From Marchantia polymorpha subsp. ruderalis (Eukaryota > Streptophyta > Marchantiopsida > Marchantiales > Marchantiaceae), in NCBI GenBank assembly GCA_037833965.1, contig AP031356.1:21846501-21910500 (forward strand): a DNA stretch of 64,000 nucleotides, written 5' to 3'. Shown here piece by piece: positions 48,108 to 60,400 of this stretch. Position numbers and translations under genes: made by a program. Positions within the stretch are counted from its first letter, which is position 1. The number at the start of each line of letters is the position of its first letter. Below the pieces are notes generated by a model. It saw nothing but the letters and a program-made list of their open reading frames with translations, was not told the origin of the DNA and searched no databases.

Positions 48108-51100
48108 ATGACCTTCGACCGGGCGGCGGAGAGCGTCCCATTCTTGAATTCGCGATTCCAATCTCTTGTGCGCGCTGCGCGCATCCATCTGCTGGCTGCG
48201 GACCATTCTCGTCGTCGTCGCACAGGAGATTTCTTGTTGATTGAGGGAGAAGTGAGTGCGCGTGATTTGGAATTGAGAGCGATTAGAGTTTGCCGAGAGA
48301 GAAAGAAACGCGGACAGTGCGGAAGTAGAATGAGCGGGCGAGCGAACCCCAGGAACGCAATGACGAGACCGAGCAGATTGCGGATGGTGCCACTTCGCCT
48401 GCCGCAGAACGGGCTGCGCGCTTTCGAAGAGCGCTTAATAGCAAGAAAGCTCGATTTCTTGCTATGGGGATGGAATTACATCTGCGCGAATATGGTGCGC
48501 GAGTGGCTAGAGCCACAGGGACCACCCTCGCGCGGATTGCGTCCGCATGTTGACCGGTGGACAGTCCAAGATTGGGCGCAGGCGTTGGGAAGATGTGCTG
48601 GCATGCCAGGGCATCTCCTTTTCGACAGCGAGAGCATCAAGGTGACCAAGCAAGAAGAAGCGCAATTTGTGGAGCTGTTCAAGACCGGGAGGTCTGCCAA
48701 GAATGGGTACAGGACCCGTGATTACAAAGATCGATTTCGCCGGACTTTGTCCGCGGCGCTGATGCAATTACTGCAGCCGCACCGCGCCTGCTACATCACA
48801 TTGTGGCAGGTCTCTTTTGTGGAGTGCGTCATCGAGGGAACTCCAATTCACTGGGCGAGCATCCTGCACAGAGTGATGCGACAGCACGCGTTTGAGGAGA
48901 AGGGGGGAACGCTAAACCATCTTTCTCCTTTCCTCATCAATTTTTATCGACAGCGGAATTGTTTGACAGCGGCGGAGCTTGAACATTTTCCGCCATTGTC
49001 CATCGACCATCCCGGGAAGTATGTGCGGGAGAACGAGGTCGACACTGATGCGGAGGAGTCACCGACTTCTACCCCATCAAGACGGAGAGACGAAGGGAGA
49101 CACACCCCTGCAGCGCGAGTGCCGCGGAAGCGGCGATGGAGGGAAGAGGCCGAAGAGGAGCAGCATCAAGAACTCTCTGTTCCCATTCGACCGCGGCCGC
49201 TGTGCGAGCCATACAGCCGGCCGAAGCAGAAGGCACGCAGACTGGTGTTGCCAGCTGACAGTGCAGACACGGCGACGATTGCGACGGAGATAGGAAGTGC
49301 GTCGCCAGAGAGGCGAGAAGAAGCGCGGACGACCGCAGGAGCGACGGGCCACGCTGCAACCTCGTCGGGAGAGAGGCCGCCTACGGGCCAAGGGCCTCCG
49401 GAGTTACCACGTGCGATGCGGACAGATGTTCCGTTTGCGCACAGGCGAACCTCCGCGGACGGACGAGCCTCCGCGGATCGGCGAACACAAGTGGACGTGG
49501 ATCTACGCTTACGCGTGGGAAGGAGCAGTCCGCCTGTGCACAGGTCGCCTGTGCACAGAACACCTCCACACGTGCCGCCTGTGCACAGGCAAGAATCACC
49601 CCCGTTCCAACGTAGGAAGGGGAAGGAGCCGGCGGAAGAACCGCCTACGAGACACCGGCCCTCGGGGCCAGACCCTCCGGCGCACCACGCGCCGCAATTC
49701 GCGCCTTCGGCGCCAGGGCCTTCGAGCCGAGGGGATACGAGCAGAGAGCGTGCGGAGGCCGCACCATCGGCGGGAAGTACGCCGATAGATGCGCCTTCGG
49801 CGGTAGGGCCTATAGGCCAAGGAACATCGGGCGTGCGGCCCCCGGCCATGTCGCCTTCGGCGATAGATGTCCGCGGCGCTACGCCTGCGGCGGACAAGGC
49901 GCCGGCACATGCGCCTGCGCACGGGCCGGGCACAGCCCCCACGGACCGATCAAGGGAGCAGCAGACGGAGGAGCGGAGTGACTGTCCGCGGGACGACATC
50001 TCGATGCGCGATGCGCAATCCAACCCCGCGCAGCCACCCTCCGCTCGATCGCCTTCGGCGACGGACGACGGCGACAGAGAGAATGCGGTGGGCAATCAAC
50101 CAGCGAGCGACGGGGATGCCGCTCGGATACATTCGCCTTCCGCCTTAGACATTTTGGCGACGAGCAGCGAGGCTGCAGCCGTGCCTTCGCAGGCAGCACA
50201 CGTCGAGGACGTGCAGCCCCACTCGGGGCAGTCGCCGACGCAATCAATGGCGACTGAAATTCTCCACTCGGATGATGAGGACGGAGGCTCCACGGAAGAA
50301 ATGTCAGGAGCAGAAGACACCGAGGAGGAGGAGGAGGAAATTGTTGGAGCGCCGGCGGCGGCGCTCTCTGAGCAGGTGATTCCGTTGCTGCGGTACTTGG
50401 ATCGCAAGGTCGATAAATACGCCGACCCACTCCAGCCGGGATCTTACATCGAGTTAGTGCGCAGGCGGACTCGCACTAAAGTCCACACCAGCAAGCTATT
50501 AGCTAGAGTGGACCAGGAGTTGAGGGACTTGAAGGAGAAGCATGAGTGCTTGTGGGGACAGTACAAGCTTAATCAGAAATTCTACAAGCACTCCGAGAAG
50601 ATGAAGGATGAGAAACTGGGCGAGCTCACCAAGGAGCAGGTGAAGGTCAAGGAAGCACTCGATTTTGAGCAGGCCCAGAATCGGATTTTGTCAGAGGAGC
50701 TCGTGCGACAGACGCGGTTGTTGGAACAATGTCAGCTCGCACGGCAGGCGGATGAAGAATTAATCCGCAGTTTACAGTCAGAGTGTGGCGAATTGAGGGC
50801 GCAACGTGCTGAAGCCGAATCGCAATTAGTGACCATTGAAGAGGATCGCAGGAAGGAGGCGGATCGCACGAAGGTGGAGACGGCGAAGCGAGTCGCCCAC
50901 TGTCTCAAGGGCTACGCCCACTGGGAAGTGAAGGCGCAGGAGAAACTCACACTGCGGGAGTTTGAATTGCGCGCAGCCGGGTTGTTGTCAGGCGACAGTA
51001 GGAGTCGGCGGAAGGTAGCGAAGAAGCTCGAGGCCTTTCTGTCGAAGGCACAGGATACCATGTCCGCCCTCGAGGGGGAGGTGTCCGCGGCGTTGCAGCG

Positions 51101-51227
51101 GTTGGGACTGCGTAGTCGAGCGGAAGAGTGGCAGGGTAGGGAGCTAGTGCGCGGCAGTCGGCCGCGCAGGAGACGTAGTACAGGTTCCGCGGAGTGTAGT
51201 GTAGCGTGGTTCCGTGCAGGCGTGTAG
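48108..51227 (+). CDS. LTR-encoded ORF, family B, intact (1039 aa)
   Basis: Complete ORF in U3 of LTR B5, sense to the element. ATG 48108 gives an 84-residue extension rich in Arg that family A lacks; an alternative start at 48360 (MTRPSRLRM) lines up with the family A start and shares the preceding AACGCA. Residues about 85-290: conserved domain with KLDFLLWGW (114-122), RDYKDR and NHLSP (250-254). About 295-700: hinge with PVHR repeats encoded by palindromes. Then an acidic block, LLRYLDRK, a long coiled coil and a basic tail. No known catalytic motif. The hinge makes it a low-complexity protein; oligomerisation through the coiled coil is inference. Confidence 0.8.
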   Translation: MTFDRAAESVPFLNSRFQSLVRAARIHLLAADHSRRRRTGDFLLIEGEVSARDLELRAIRVCRERKKRGQCGSRMSGRANPRNAMTRPSRLRMVPLRLPQNGLRAFEERLIARKLDFLLWGWNYICANMVREWLEPQGPPSRGLRPHVDRWTVQDWAQALGRCAGMPGHLLFDSESIKVTKQEEAQFVELFKTGRSAKNGYRTRDYKDRFRRTLSAALMQLLQPHRACYITLWQVSFVECVIEGTPIHWASILHRVMRQHAFEEKGGTLNHLSPFLINFYRQRNCLTAAELEHFPPLSIDHPGKYVRENEVDTDAEESPTSTPSRRRDEGRHTPAARVPRKRRWREEAEEEQHQELSVPIRPRPLCEPYSRPKQKARRLVLPADSADTATIATEIGSASPERREEARTTAGATGHAATSSGERPPTGQGPPELPRAMRTDVPFAHRRTSADGRASADRRTQVDVDLRLRVGRSSPPVHRSPVHRTPPHVPPVHRQESPPFQRRKGKEPAEEPPTRHRPSGPDPPAHHAPQFAPSAPGPSSRGDTSRERAEAAPSAGSTPIDAPSAVGPIGQGTSGVRPPAMSPSAIDVRGATPAADKAPAHAPAHGPGTAPTDRSREQQTEERSDCPRDDISMRDAQSNPAQPPSARSPSATDDGDRENAVGNQPASDGDAARIHSPSALDILATSSEAAAVPSQAAHVEDVQPHSGQSPTQSMATEILHSDDEDGGSTEEMSGAEDTEEEEEEIVGAPAAALSEQVIPLLRYLDRKVDKYADPLQPGSYIELVRRRTRTKVHTSKLLARVDQELRDLKEKHECLWGQYKLNQKFYKHSEKMKDEKLGELTKEQVKVKEALDFEQAQNRILSEELVRQTRLLEQCQLARQADEELIRSLQSECGELRAQRAEAESQLVTIEEDRRKEADRTKVETAKRVAHCLKGYAHWEVKAQEKLTLREFELRAAGLLSGDSRSRRKVAKKLEAFLSKAQDTMSALEGEVSAALQRLGLRSRAEEWQGRELVRGSRPRRRRSTGSAECSVAWFRAGV

Positions 51228-51263
51228 CGTAGTGCAGTGTAGTGCTAGGTAGGACTTAGAAGG

Positions 51264-51292
51264 TATAAAATAGTTCCAGGCGTTTTGCCTGG
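51264..51292 (+). promoter_or_regulatory. LTR TATA box plus hairpin (B5)
   Basis: TATAAAA at 51264-51270 and the perfect hairpin CCAGGC-GTTTT-GCCTGG at 51276-51292, 37 nt after the ORF stop. Confidence 0.7.
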
Positions 51293-54200
51293 GGTTCTTT
51301 CCCATCAGAAGTGCAGATCAGGAACCCATTTCCTTTGCGTGTTTGTGTCCTTGAGTTCTGTCACCACGCACGAGGAGTTACAACTTAGCGTTCCGCATTT
51401 TGTAGCTGAAGGCCTTCGGCCGAATGTTCAGAGCTAGTCCATTGGTTAGAGACTTGAGTAGTTCGGATCTGCACCTGCGGGTGACTGCCGATGCTCAGAG
51501 CCAGTGACTAGTTAGATACTTGAACAGTTTCGCCCCTACACCTTCGAGTGTTCCTTTCTGATTGTACTCCTTGGGATTTTTCCCCTGAATGCCAAAGTGA
51601 AGTTTTGCTACTTCGTGTAAGCCTTGGTTGTAAATTCAGGTTACGCTGCAGCAGGTGCCTTGAGGGTAACCCCTGTAGTATTTCTGGGAATGACAAGTGC
51701 CTGAGAATTCAAACTCTTCAATAGACTGTTGTTGTGTTACTGGAATGTTTCACAGTGAGTCCTTCAGTGCGGACCTGTGTTCTCTGCGTGTTTTGTGAGT
51801 TGAGAGTGTTGTTCACCGCGTATGAGTGACTTCGATCCGAAGTAGGCAGTCCAAACCGGGTTTCCTACACTAGCAGCAAGCTAGTGGAAGTGTTGTAAAA
51901 GCCGGAGTTGGAAGTCACTGCCCGCAGCTTTGCCGAGTGTGCTCTTGAGAGACTTTCCCCCTGAAATCTTGAAGTAGAGGTCCTAACGGATCTCTAGGTT
52001 GTGTTTCTGTAGTTTCAGGTGTGTGTGTGTGTGTGTGTGTGTGTTACGCTGCACTGTGCGACCTCCGAGTGCGCTCCGAGTGGACACTTGCAGTATTTCT
52101 GGGAGTGACAGTTGCCTGAGAATTCAAACTCCTCAATAGTCTGTTAAAACGTGACACTTTATACCCTGTGTGTTCCTCTGTCCCTGTGGGTTCGACCTTT
52201 CTACCACTATATTGCAGTTTTAGCCTTTAGTGGGTTATTACAGGAAGGGTATCTACTCTTCGAGGCCGAGAGCGTGAAGGTGTCGAAGGAGGAAGAAGTC
52301 TCATACAATGATCTTTTCAAAGTTGCCAAGCATCCCAAGAACGGTTTCCGGATGCGGGATTACAAAGACCGATTGCGGAGAAATGTCGCGACTGCATTGC
52401 TTCAGATATTGCAGCCGACCAAGACCGCCTACATGCATGGTTGGCAAGTGGGATTTGTGGAGCTAGTGTTGTCAGAAGCTCCGGTTCATTGGGCACGGCT
52501 CCTATGGAAGGTGACGCGCCAACATGCGCAAGAAGAGAGAGGAGGGACCCTTAATCATCTTTCGCCTTACCTGATCGTGTTTTATCGAGCGATGGGATGT
52601 TTGACGGCTTCAGAGCGGACACGGTTTCCGCTGCTGACCCGGAGTTATCCGGGTAGATACTTGAGGGAGGCTGAAGTGGACACAGATCCGGACGAAGCAC
52701 CTGTCAGTCCAACTCCAGCTCCGGCTCCAGCAAGAGCAGCAGAAGAGCGTCGAAGTGAGCGCGCACCACGGAAGCGGAAATGGGATGAGAGACCTGAAGA
52801 CAGGCAGCCGGAAGCTCCCGCTGCGCCGACTCGGAGTCGGCCAACCCACGAGCTTCACAGCCGGCCAAAACAGAGGGCACGCAAGATGGTGTTGCCAACT
52901 AGTAGTGAGGAAACCGGGCGTACTCCAGTCCGGCGGAGTATCCTGCCCACGCAGGAGGAGATAATCGCGCAGATTCTGGGGAAGTCGGTGAACCCCTCTG
53001 CGCAGAAGGCGCGGATGCCTTCAGAAGAAGACAGTCGGCCGACTGCGAGTCGGGCGACTGAAGGACGGCCAACTGAGTAGCGCGTTGAACCGGACAGCAG
53101 GCCGGAAGCAGAAGGGAGTTTGGCTGAAGAGCCAACAACTCTCAGAGGGTCGTCTTCGGCAGAAGACGCTTCTGAGAAAACGCCTCCAGCAAGCCGGCCA
53201 AGTGGAGTAAAGACGCTTAGGGTGGATCCGACTGCCAGTCGGACAACTGCCAGTCGGCCGACTGCGAGTCGGTCAACTGAGAGTCGGCCAGATTCGCCGA
53301 CTGCGAATCGGACAAGGCCGGCGACCATTATGCGGGCGCCTTCGGCAGACACACCTCCGGCGAAGACACCTTCCGCGCAGATCGCGCCGGAAGAGCAGGC
53401 AGTAGAAGGGGGCGGTGCAAGGGTGACAAAAGTAACTGCGGCGCCGACCCCTTCGAGAACCGAAGATCGAGCCGGAATAGGGGCTCAGGCAGTGGGATCC
53501 CCCACTGCCTTGGATATTTTAGCAGGGAGTGGAGCGGCAGTGGCGGCGGAAGCTGCCGCGCGCCACAGTTCTAGGGAGTCGCCAAGAGATTCTGTGGCGA
53601 CTGAAATCCTCGAAACAGAGGATGAGACGAGTTCGGAAGAGCAGGAAGCGGACTCTGTGCGGAAGACGCCAACCGGGGTACTGTGCAAGCAGATCGTGCC
53701 ACTCCTGCGATATTTGGATCGCAAGACAACAAATTATTCGAGTTGGTCGCCAGGCTCCAGAAAATCGCAGTCTTATGTAGAGATTGTCAAGAGCAGAACG
53801 AGGAGCAAGGTGGCCACTTGGGCCACTAGGTGCCAAACATTGCAGGATAGGTATACTGCCCTCCGACAGCACCTGGCGATCACGCAGAGGCTACACCAAA
53901 CCCTGCAACAACAGCGGGAGGATGTGGCGACAAAAGCCCAGGCGGATGCCGAGCTAATGCGGGCAAAGATCGAGTCGAAATTGCAGGAAGAGCGGAGACA
54001 AAACCGCATTCTAACAGAGGAGCTTGCGCGCCAGACGCGCGCATTAGAGGAAAGTCGAAGCACGCGCAAGGAGGATGAGGAGTTGTTGCGCAACTTGCAA
54101 TCCGAGTGCGCGGAATTGAGGGCACAGCGCGCAGATGCGGAGATGCAGCTAGCAAAGGTGGAAGGCAGCAGCCGGACGCGAGAGGAGTTGGTGACGCGGG

Positions 54201-54582
54201 TGACTCACTGTCTAAAAGTATACGCCCTCTGGGAAGTGGCGGCACAAGAGAAGATCACGCTCAGGGAGTTTGAGCTTCGGGCGGCGGCATTGACGGAGGG
54301 TGACAGTCGGAGTCGGCGGCGAGTAGCGAGGAAATTAGAGGGCTTCTTGTCGGGTGCGCGCGACACTATGGCGCACTTGGAGTCGGAAGTGACTGCAGTC
54401 CTTCGGCGGCTGGGGTTGCGCAGCCGGTCGGAAGATTGGCAGGGTAGAGAGAAAGTGCGAGGCAGTCCGGCGCGCAAGAGGCGCAGTACCGGATCTGCAG
54501 AGTCCAGTAGTGTAGCTTGGTTTCGTGCAGGAGTTTAGAGTAGCAGGTAGTGCAACGTAGTGTTAGTTAAGACCTTAGCGGG

Positions 54583-54611
54583 TATAAAGTAGTTCAAGGC
54601 GTTTTGCCTTG
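54583..54611 (+). promoter_or_regulatory. LTR TATA box plus hairpin (A4)
   Basis: TATAAAG at 54583-54589, hairpin CAAGGC-GTTTT-GCCTTG at 54595-54611. The stem is intact although the element is older. Confidence 0.65.
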
Positions 54612-55519
54612 GGATTCTTCCAGTTTCGGAAATGCAGATCAGGAACTCACTTTCTCGGCGTGTTTGTGCATTTGGTCCTGGCACCACGTAGAGGAACTGC
54701 AGCATAGTGAAGTTACCGCATGTTGTAGCTGAAGGCCTTCGGCTGAATGTTCAGAGCTAGTATACCGGTTAGAGACTTGAGTAGTGCGGATCTGCACCTT
54801 CGGGTGATTTCTGATGCTCAGAGCCGGTTGCGAGTTAGATACTTGAACAGTTCCCCCTTACTCCTTCGAGTGACATATCCTGATTGTACTCCTACGGGAA
54901 GTTTCCCCTGAATGCCAAAGTGAAGTTTTGTTACTTCGTGTAAACCTTGGTTATCAATTCAGGTTATGTGTGTGTGTTACTGGATTGTGTCTCAGTTGAG
55001 TTCTCAGTCGGGCCTGGACTCTCTGCGCTTGGTGTGAGTCGAGGGTGACGTCCACTGCGTATGAGTGACTTCGTTCCGAAGTGGCAAGTCCAATCCGGGT
55101 TCCCTACGCTAGCAGAAACTGGCGGAAGGGCTGTAAAAGCCGGAGTGGGAGTCACTACCTGCAGAGCCTCTTAGTGAACTTTTGAGATACTGTCCCCCTG
55201 AAATCCTAAGCGGAGGTCTTGACCGACCTCCGAGTTGTGCTTTTCCAGTTTCAGGTGTGTGTGTGTGTGTGTGTTGAGTGACTTACGCTGCACTGTGTAT
55301 CCTCCGAGCATACTCCGAGTGACCTCTGAGTCGAGCATCCTCCGAGTGGCCTCCGAGTCGAGCACTGCAGTATTTCTGGGAGTGACAATCGCCTGAGAAT
55401 TCAAACTCTCCAAAAGTCTGTTAAACGTGACACTTTGTACTCTGTGTGTTGCCTCTGTCCCTGTGGGTTCGATCTTTTTACCACCATACTGCAGTTTTAG
55501 CCTTTGGTGGGTTATTACA

Positions 55520-56225
55520 GAAGACTTAACCAATTTCAGCGTACAACTTCTACTCGCTACACAAGCGTAGCACCTTGGCTTTGTGAATTCGATTACAAAT
55601 AAGCTTGACGTGATGCAGCAGTTGAAATGGTTCAGCTAAGTTTGAAGGTCCATTCCATCATGTCGCTGTTACAGCAGCAAAAAGCTAAAGGGAAAAGCTT
55701 TTTTAACCAATCTGGCGGCGTCTGACTCTACTTTTATCATCTTGCATCGTCTCCCTCAGTAGGAACGATCGTATTCGATATTTTCCTCGGCACTCATTTA
55801 ATTTTGTTGTATTCTTCGAAGTGATTGTTTATCTAGCATATAGTTAGATGGGAATTGTAAGAGTGCAGCAATAGGTAAGTTCTAAAATTTCTGATGAAAT
55901 GTTGGAGCATTTACGGTTGTGCTGCTTTGGGCAAAATCACACTGCCGATATTGGACCTCCGTTAAAGATATCGAGTGGAATTGCCCATGTCTAGCTGGTT
56001 TGTAAATCGACTGCATAAACTGTCGAGACCTCTCCTAAGCCTGCAGGTTCAATGAAGAAACTCGAATGATTTTCCGTAGAAGAATAGAAGACGTTTCTTG
56101 CAGCGAAGCATGAACATGAAGGATCGAAGCTCTCGCAAATGTCTACCTCGATTGAAGAATATTCCTCATCACCGTTATGGCAGACATTCGAAAATTCACC
56201 GACAGATTAGCTCTTCAGCCACAGC
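55520..56225. other. Intergenic region, nothing recognised
   Basis: Unique sequence between LTR A4 and the start of duplicated segment copy 2. No gene, repeat or regulatory cluster was found. Confidence 0.4.
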
Positions 56226-57382
56226 GAGGCGAGGCTCTTGGACATTTGCAGTTGATCTTAGGCGTACAAGTTCCAGCTTCGTGAAGCGTGTGCTTCAATC
56301 TGAATACAATTTTGGACACCACCAAAGTGATTTTTTCAGTTGTTCAGCTTGAAGTCGACCTCTCCTCAGCTACTGGTGGTCATGTTCATTACTTCAATGC
56401 AAAGATTTCACCACCCAATTTGAATGAATGTTTCTGAATGTAATAACCCACTAAAGGCTAAAACTGCAATATAGTGGTAGAAAGGTCGAACCCACAGGGA
56501 CAGAGGAACACACATGGTATAAAGTGTCACGTTTTAACAGACTATTGAGGAGTTTGAATTCTCAGGCAACTGTCACTCCCAGAAATACTGCAAGTGTCCA
56601 CTCGGAGCGCACTCGGAGGTCGCACAGTGCAGCGTAACACACACACACACACACACCTGAAACTACAGAAACACAACCCAGAGATCCTTTAGGACCTCTA
56701 CTTCAAGATTTCAGGGGGAAAGTCTCTCGAGAGTACACTCTGCGAAGCTGCGGGTAGTGACTTCCAACTCCGGCTTTTACAACACTTCCACTAGCTTGCT
56801 GCTAGTGTAGGAAACCCGGTTTGGACTACCTACTTCGGATCGAAGTCACTCAGACGCGGTGAACAACACTCTCAACTCACAAAACGCGCAGAGAACACAG
56901 GTCCACACTAAAGGACTCACTGAGAAACATTCCAGTAACACAACAACAGTCTATTGAAGAGTTTGAATTCTCAGGCACTTGTCATTCCCAGAAATACTAC
57001 AGGGGTTACCCTCAAGGCACCTGCTGCAGCGTAACCTGAATTTACAACCAAGGCTTACACGAAGTAGCAAAACTTCACTTTGGCATTTAGGGGAAAAATC
57101 CCAAGGAGTACAATCAGAAAGAAACACTCGAAGGTGTAGGGGCGAAACTGTTCAAGTATCTAACTAGTCACTGGCTCTGAGCATCGGCAATCACCCGCAG
57201 GTGCAGATCCGAACTACTCAAGTCTCTAACCAATGTACTAGCTCTGAACATTCGGCCGAAGGCCTTCAGCTACAAAATGCGGAACGCTAAGTTGTAACTC
57301 CTCGTGCGTGGTGACAGAACTCAAGGACACAAACACGCAAAGGAAATGGGTTCCTGATCTGCACTTCTGATGGGAAAGAACC

Positions 57383-57411
57383 CCAGGCAAAACGCCTGGA
57401 ACTATTTTATA
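57383..57411 (-). promoter_or_regulatory. LTR TATA box plus hairpin (B6)
   Basis: Minus-strand TATAAAA (57411-57405) and hairpin CCAGGC-GTTTT-GCCTGG (57399-57383). In the inverted B4 LTR the same pair is at 41978-41950. Confidence 0.7.
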
Positions 57412-57447
57412 CCTTCTAAGTCCTACCTAACACTACACTGCACTACG

Positions 57448-60400
57448 CTACACGCCTGCACGGAACCACGCTACACTACACTCCGCGGAACCTGTACTAC
57501 GTCTCCTGCGCGGCCGACTGCCGCGCACTAACTCTCTACCCTGCCAATCTTCCGCTCGACTGCGCAGTCCCAACCGCTGCAACGCCGCGGACACCTCCCC
57601 CTCGAGGGCGGACATGGTATCCTGTGCCTTCGACAGAAAGGCTTCGAGCTTCTTTGCTACCTTCCGCCGACTCCTACTGTCGCCTGACAACAACCCGGCT
57701 GCGCGCAATTCAAACTCACGCAGTGTGAGTTTCTCCTGCGCCTTCACTTCCCAGTGGGCGTAGCCCTTGAGGCAGTGGGCGACTCGCCTCGCCGTCTCCA
57801 CCTTCGTGCGATCCGCCTCCTTCCTGCGATCCTCTTCAATCATCACTAATTGCGATTCGGCTTCAGCACGTTGCGCTCTCAATTCGCCACACTCTGACTG
57901 CAACCTGCGGATTAATTCTTCATCCGCCTGCCGTGCGAGCTGACATTGTTCCAACAACCGCGTCTGTCGCACGAGCTCCTCTGACAAAATCCGATTCTGG
58001 GCCTGCTCAGAGTTGAGTGCTTCCTTGACCTTCACCTGCTCCTTGGTGAGCTCGCCCAGTTTCTCATCCTTCATCTTCTCGGTGTGCTTGTAGAACTTCT
58101 GATTAAGCTTGTACTGTCCCCACAAGCACTCATGCTTCTCCTTCAAGTCCCTCAACTCCTGGTCCACTCTAGCTAATAGCTTGCTGGTGTGGACTTTAGT
58201 GCGAGTCCGCCTGCGCACTAACTCGATGTAAGATCCCGGCTGGAGTGGGTCGGCGTATTTATCGACCTTGCGATCCAAGTACCGCAGCAACGGAATCACC
58301 TGCTCAGAGAGCGCCGCCGCCGGCGCTCCAACAATTTCCTCCTCCTCCTCCTCGGTGTCTTCTGCTCCTGACATTTCTTCCGTGGAGCCTCCGTCGTCAT
58401 CATCCGAGTGGAGAATTTCAGTCGCCATTGATTGCGTCGGCGACTGCCCCGAGTGGGGCTGCACGTCGTCGACGTGTGCTGCCTGCAAAGGCACGGCTGC
58501 AGCCTCGCTGCTCGTCGCCAAAATGTCTAAGGCGGAAGGCGAATGTACCCGCGCGGCATCCCCGTCTCTCGCTTGTTGGTGGTCTACCGCGTTCTCTCTG
58601 TCGCCGTCGTCCGTCGCCGAAGGCGATTGAGCAGAGGGTGGCTGCGCGGGGTTGGATTGAGCATCGCGCATCGAGATTTCATCCCGCGGACAGTCACTCC
58701 GCTCCTCCGTCTGCTGCTCCCTTGATCGGTCCGTGGGGGCTGTGCCCGCCCCGTGCGCAGGCGCATTTGCCGGCGCCTTGTCCGCCGTAGGCGTAGCGCC
58801 GCGGACATCTATCGCCGAAGGCGACATGGCCGGGGGCCGCACGCCCGATGTTCCGTGGCCTATAGGCCCTACCGCCGAAGGCGCATCTATCGGCGGACTT
58901 CCCGCCGATGGTGCGGCCTCCGCACGCTCTCTGCTCGTATCTCCTCGGCTAGAAGGCCCTGGCGCCGAAGGCGCGAATTGCGGCGCGTGGTGCGCCGGAG
59001 GGTCTGGCCCCGAGGGCCGGTGTCTCGTAGGCGGTTCTTCCGCCGGCTCCTTCCCCTTCCTACGTTGGAACGGGGGTGATTCTTGCCTGTGCACAGGCGG
59101 CACGTGTGGAGGTGTCCTGTGCACAGGCGACCTGTGCACAGGTGAGCGCCTGTGCACAGGCGAACTGCTCCTTCCCACGCGTAAGCGTAGATCCACGTCC
59201 ACTTGTGTTCGCCGGTCCGCGGAGGCTCGTCCGTCCGCGGAGGTTCGCCTGTGCGCAAACGGAACATCTGTCCGCATCGCACGTGGTAACTCCGGAGGCC
59301 CTTGGCCCGTAGGCGGCCTCTCTCCCGACGAGGTTGCAGCGTGGCCCGTTGCTCCTGCGGTCGTCCGCGCTTCCTCTCGCCTCTCTGGCGACGCACTTCC
59401 TATCTCCGTCGCAATTGTCGCCGTGTCTGCACTGTCAGCTGGCAACACCAGTCTGCGTGCCTTCTGCTTCGGCCGGCTGTATGGCTCGCACAGCGGCCGC
59501 GGTCGAATGGGAGCAGAGGGTTCTTGATGCTGCTCCTCTTCAGACTCTTCCCTCCATCGCCGCTTCCGCGGCACTCGCGCTGCAGGGGTGTGTCTCCCTT
59601 CGTCCCTCCGTCTTGATGGGGTAGAAGTCGGTGACTCCTCTGCATCAGTGTCGACCTCGTTCTCCCGCACATACTTCCCGGGATGGTCAATGGACAATGG
59701 CGGAAAATGTTCAAGCTCCGCCGCTGTCAAACAATTCCGCTGTCGATAAAAATTGATGAGGAAAGGAGAAAGATGGTTTAGAGTTCCCCCTTTCTCCTCA
59801 AACGCGTGCTGTCGCATCACCCTGTGCAGGATGCTCGCCCAGTGAATTGGAGTTCCCTCGATGACGCACTCCACAAAAGAGACCTGCCACAATGTGATGT
59901 AGCAGGCGCGGTGCGGCTGCAGTAATTGCATCAGCGCCGCGGACAAAGTCCGGCGAAATCGATCCTTGTAATCACGGGTTCTGTACCCATTCTTGGTAGA
60001 CCTCCCGGTCTTGAACAGCTCCACAAATTGCGCCTCTTCTTGCTTGGTCACCTTGATGCTCTCACTGTCGAAAAGGAGATGCCCTGGCATGCCAGCACAT
60101 CTTCCCAACGCCTGCGCCCAATCTTGGACTGTCCACCGATCAACATGCGGACGCAATCCGCGCGAGGGTGGTCCCTGTGGCTCTAGCCACTCGCGCACCA
60201 TATTCGCACAGATGTAATTCCATCCCCATAGCAAGAAATCGAGCTTTCTTGCTATTAAGCGCTCCTCGAAAGCGCGCAGCCCGTTCTGCGGCAGGCGAAG
60301 TGGCACCATCCGCAATCTGCTCGGTCTCGTCATTGCGTTCCTGGGGTTCGCTCGCCCGCTCATTCTACTTCCGCACTGCCCGCGTTTCTTTCTCTCTCGG

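Larger units (their letters stand above)
46864..52242 (+). mobile_element. Complete B-family LTR (B5), solo, TSD GGAAG
   Basis: 5379 bp inserted in the A4 ORF. Target duplications GGAAG at 46859-46863 and 52243-52247. Starts TGTGGTACCCCAC, ends GTGGGTTATTACA. TATA 51264-51270, hairpin 51276-51292, GT microsatellite 52019-52043. It carries an intact ORF, suggesting recent insertion. Confidence 0.94.
46614..54538 (+). pseudogene. LTR-encoded ORF, family A, split and with a stop (A4)
   Basis: Begins at ATG 46614 (MSKIPMLRV), runs to 46863, is interrupted by LTR B5, and resumes at 52248. It then reads on to an in-frame TAG at 53078-53080, after which the same frame stays open to 54538. Where the intact A copy has an Arg codon, this copy has TAG through two changes. 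The coiled coil is complete. Two separate lesions show it has been inactive longest among the large A copies. Confidence 0.82.
39803..55519 (+). mobile_element. A-family LTR (A4), split by two nested B LTRs, TSD GAAGA
   Basis: An A-family LTR in three pieces, 39803-41005, 46405-46863 and 52248-55519, about 4.93 kb once the nested elements and their duplications are removed. Flanks GAAGA at 39798-39802 and 55520-55524. Pieces join without loss: the sequence before B4 continues after it, and likewise for B5. TATA at 54583-54589, hairpin 54595-54611, GT microsatellite about 55254-55274. It is clearly older than both B insertions and more diverged than A3. Confidence 0.92.

Noticed and set aside
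59085..59165. Regularly repeated palindromes suggesting a CRISPR array
   Set aside because: Units are contiguous or irregularly spaced, coding in frame and in a plant genome; there are no unique spacers of constant length.
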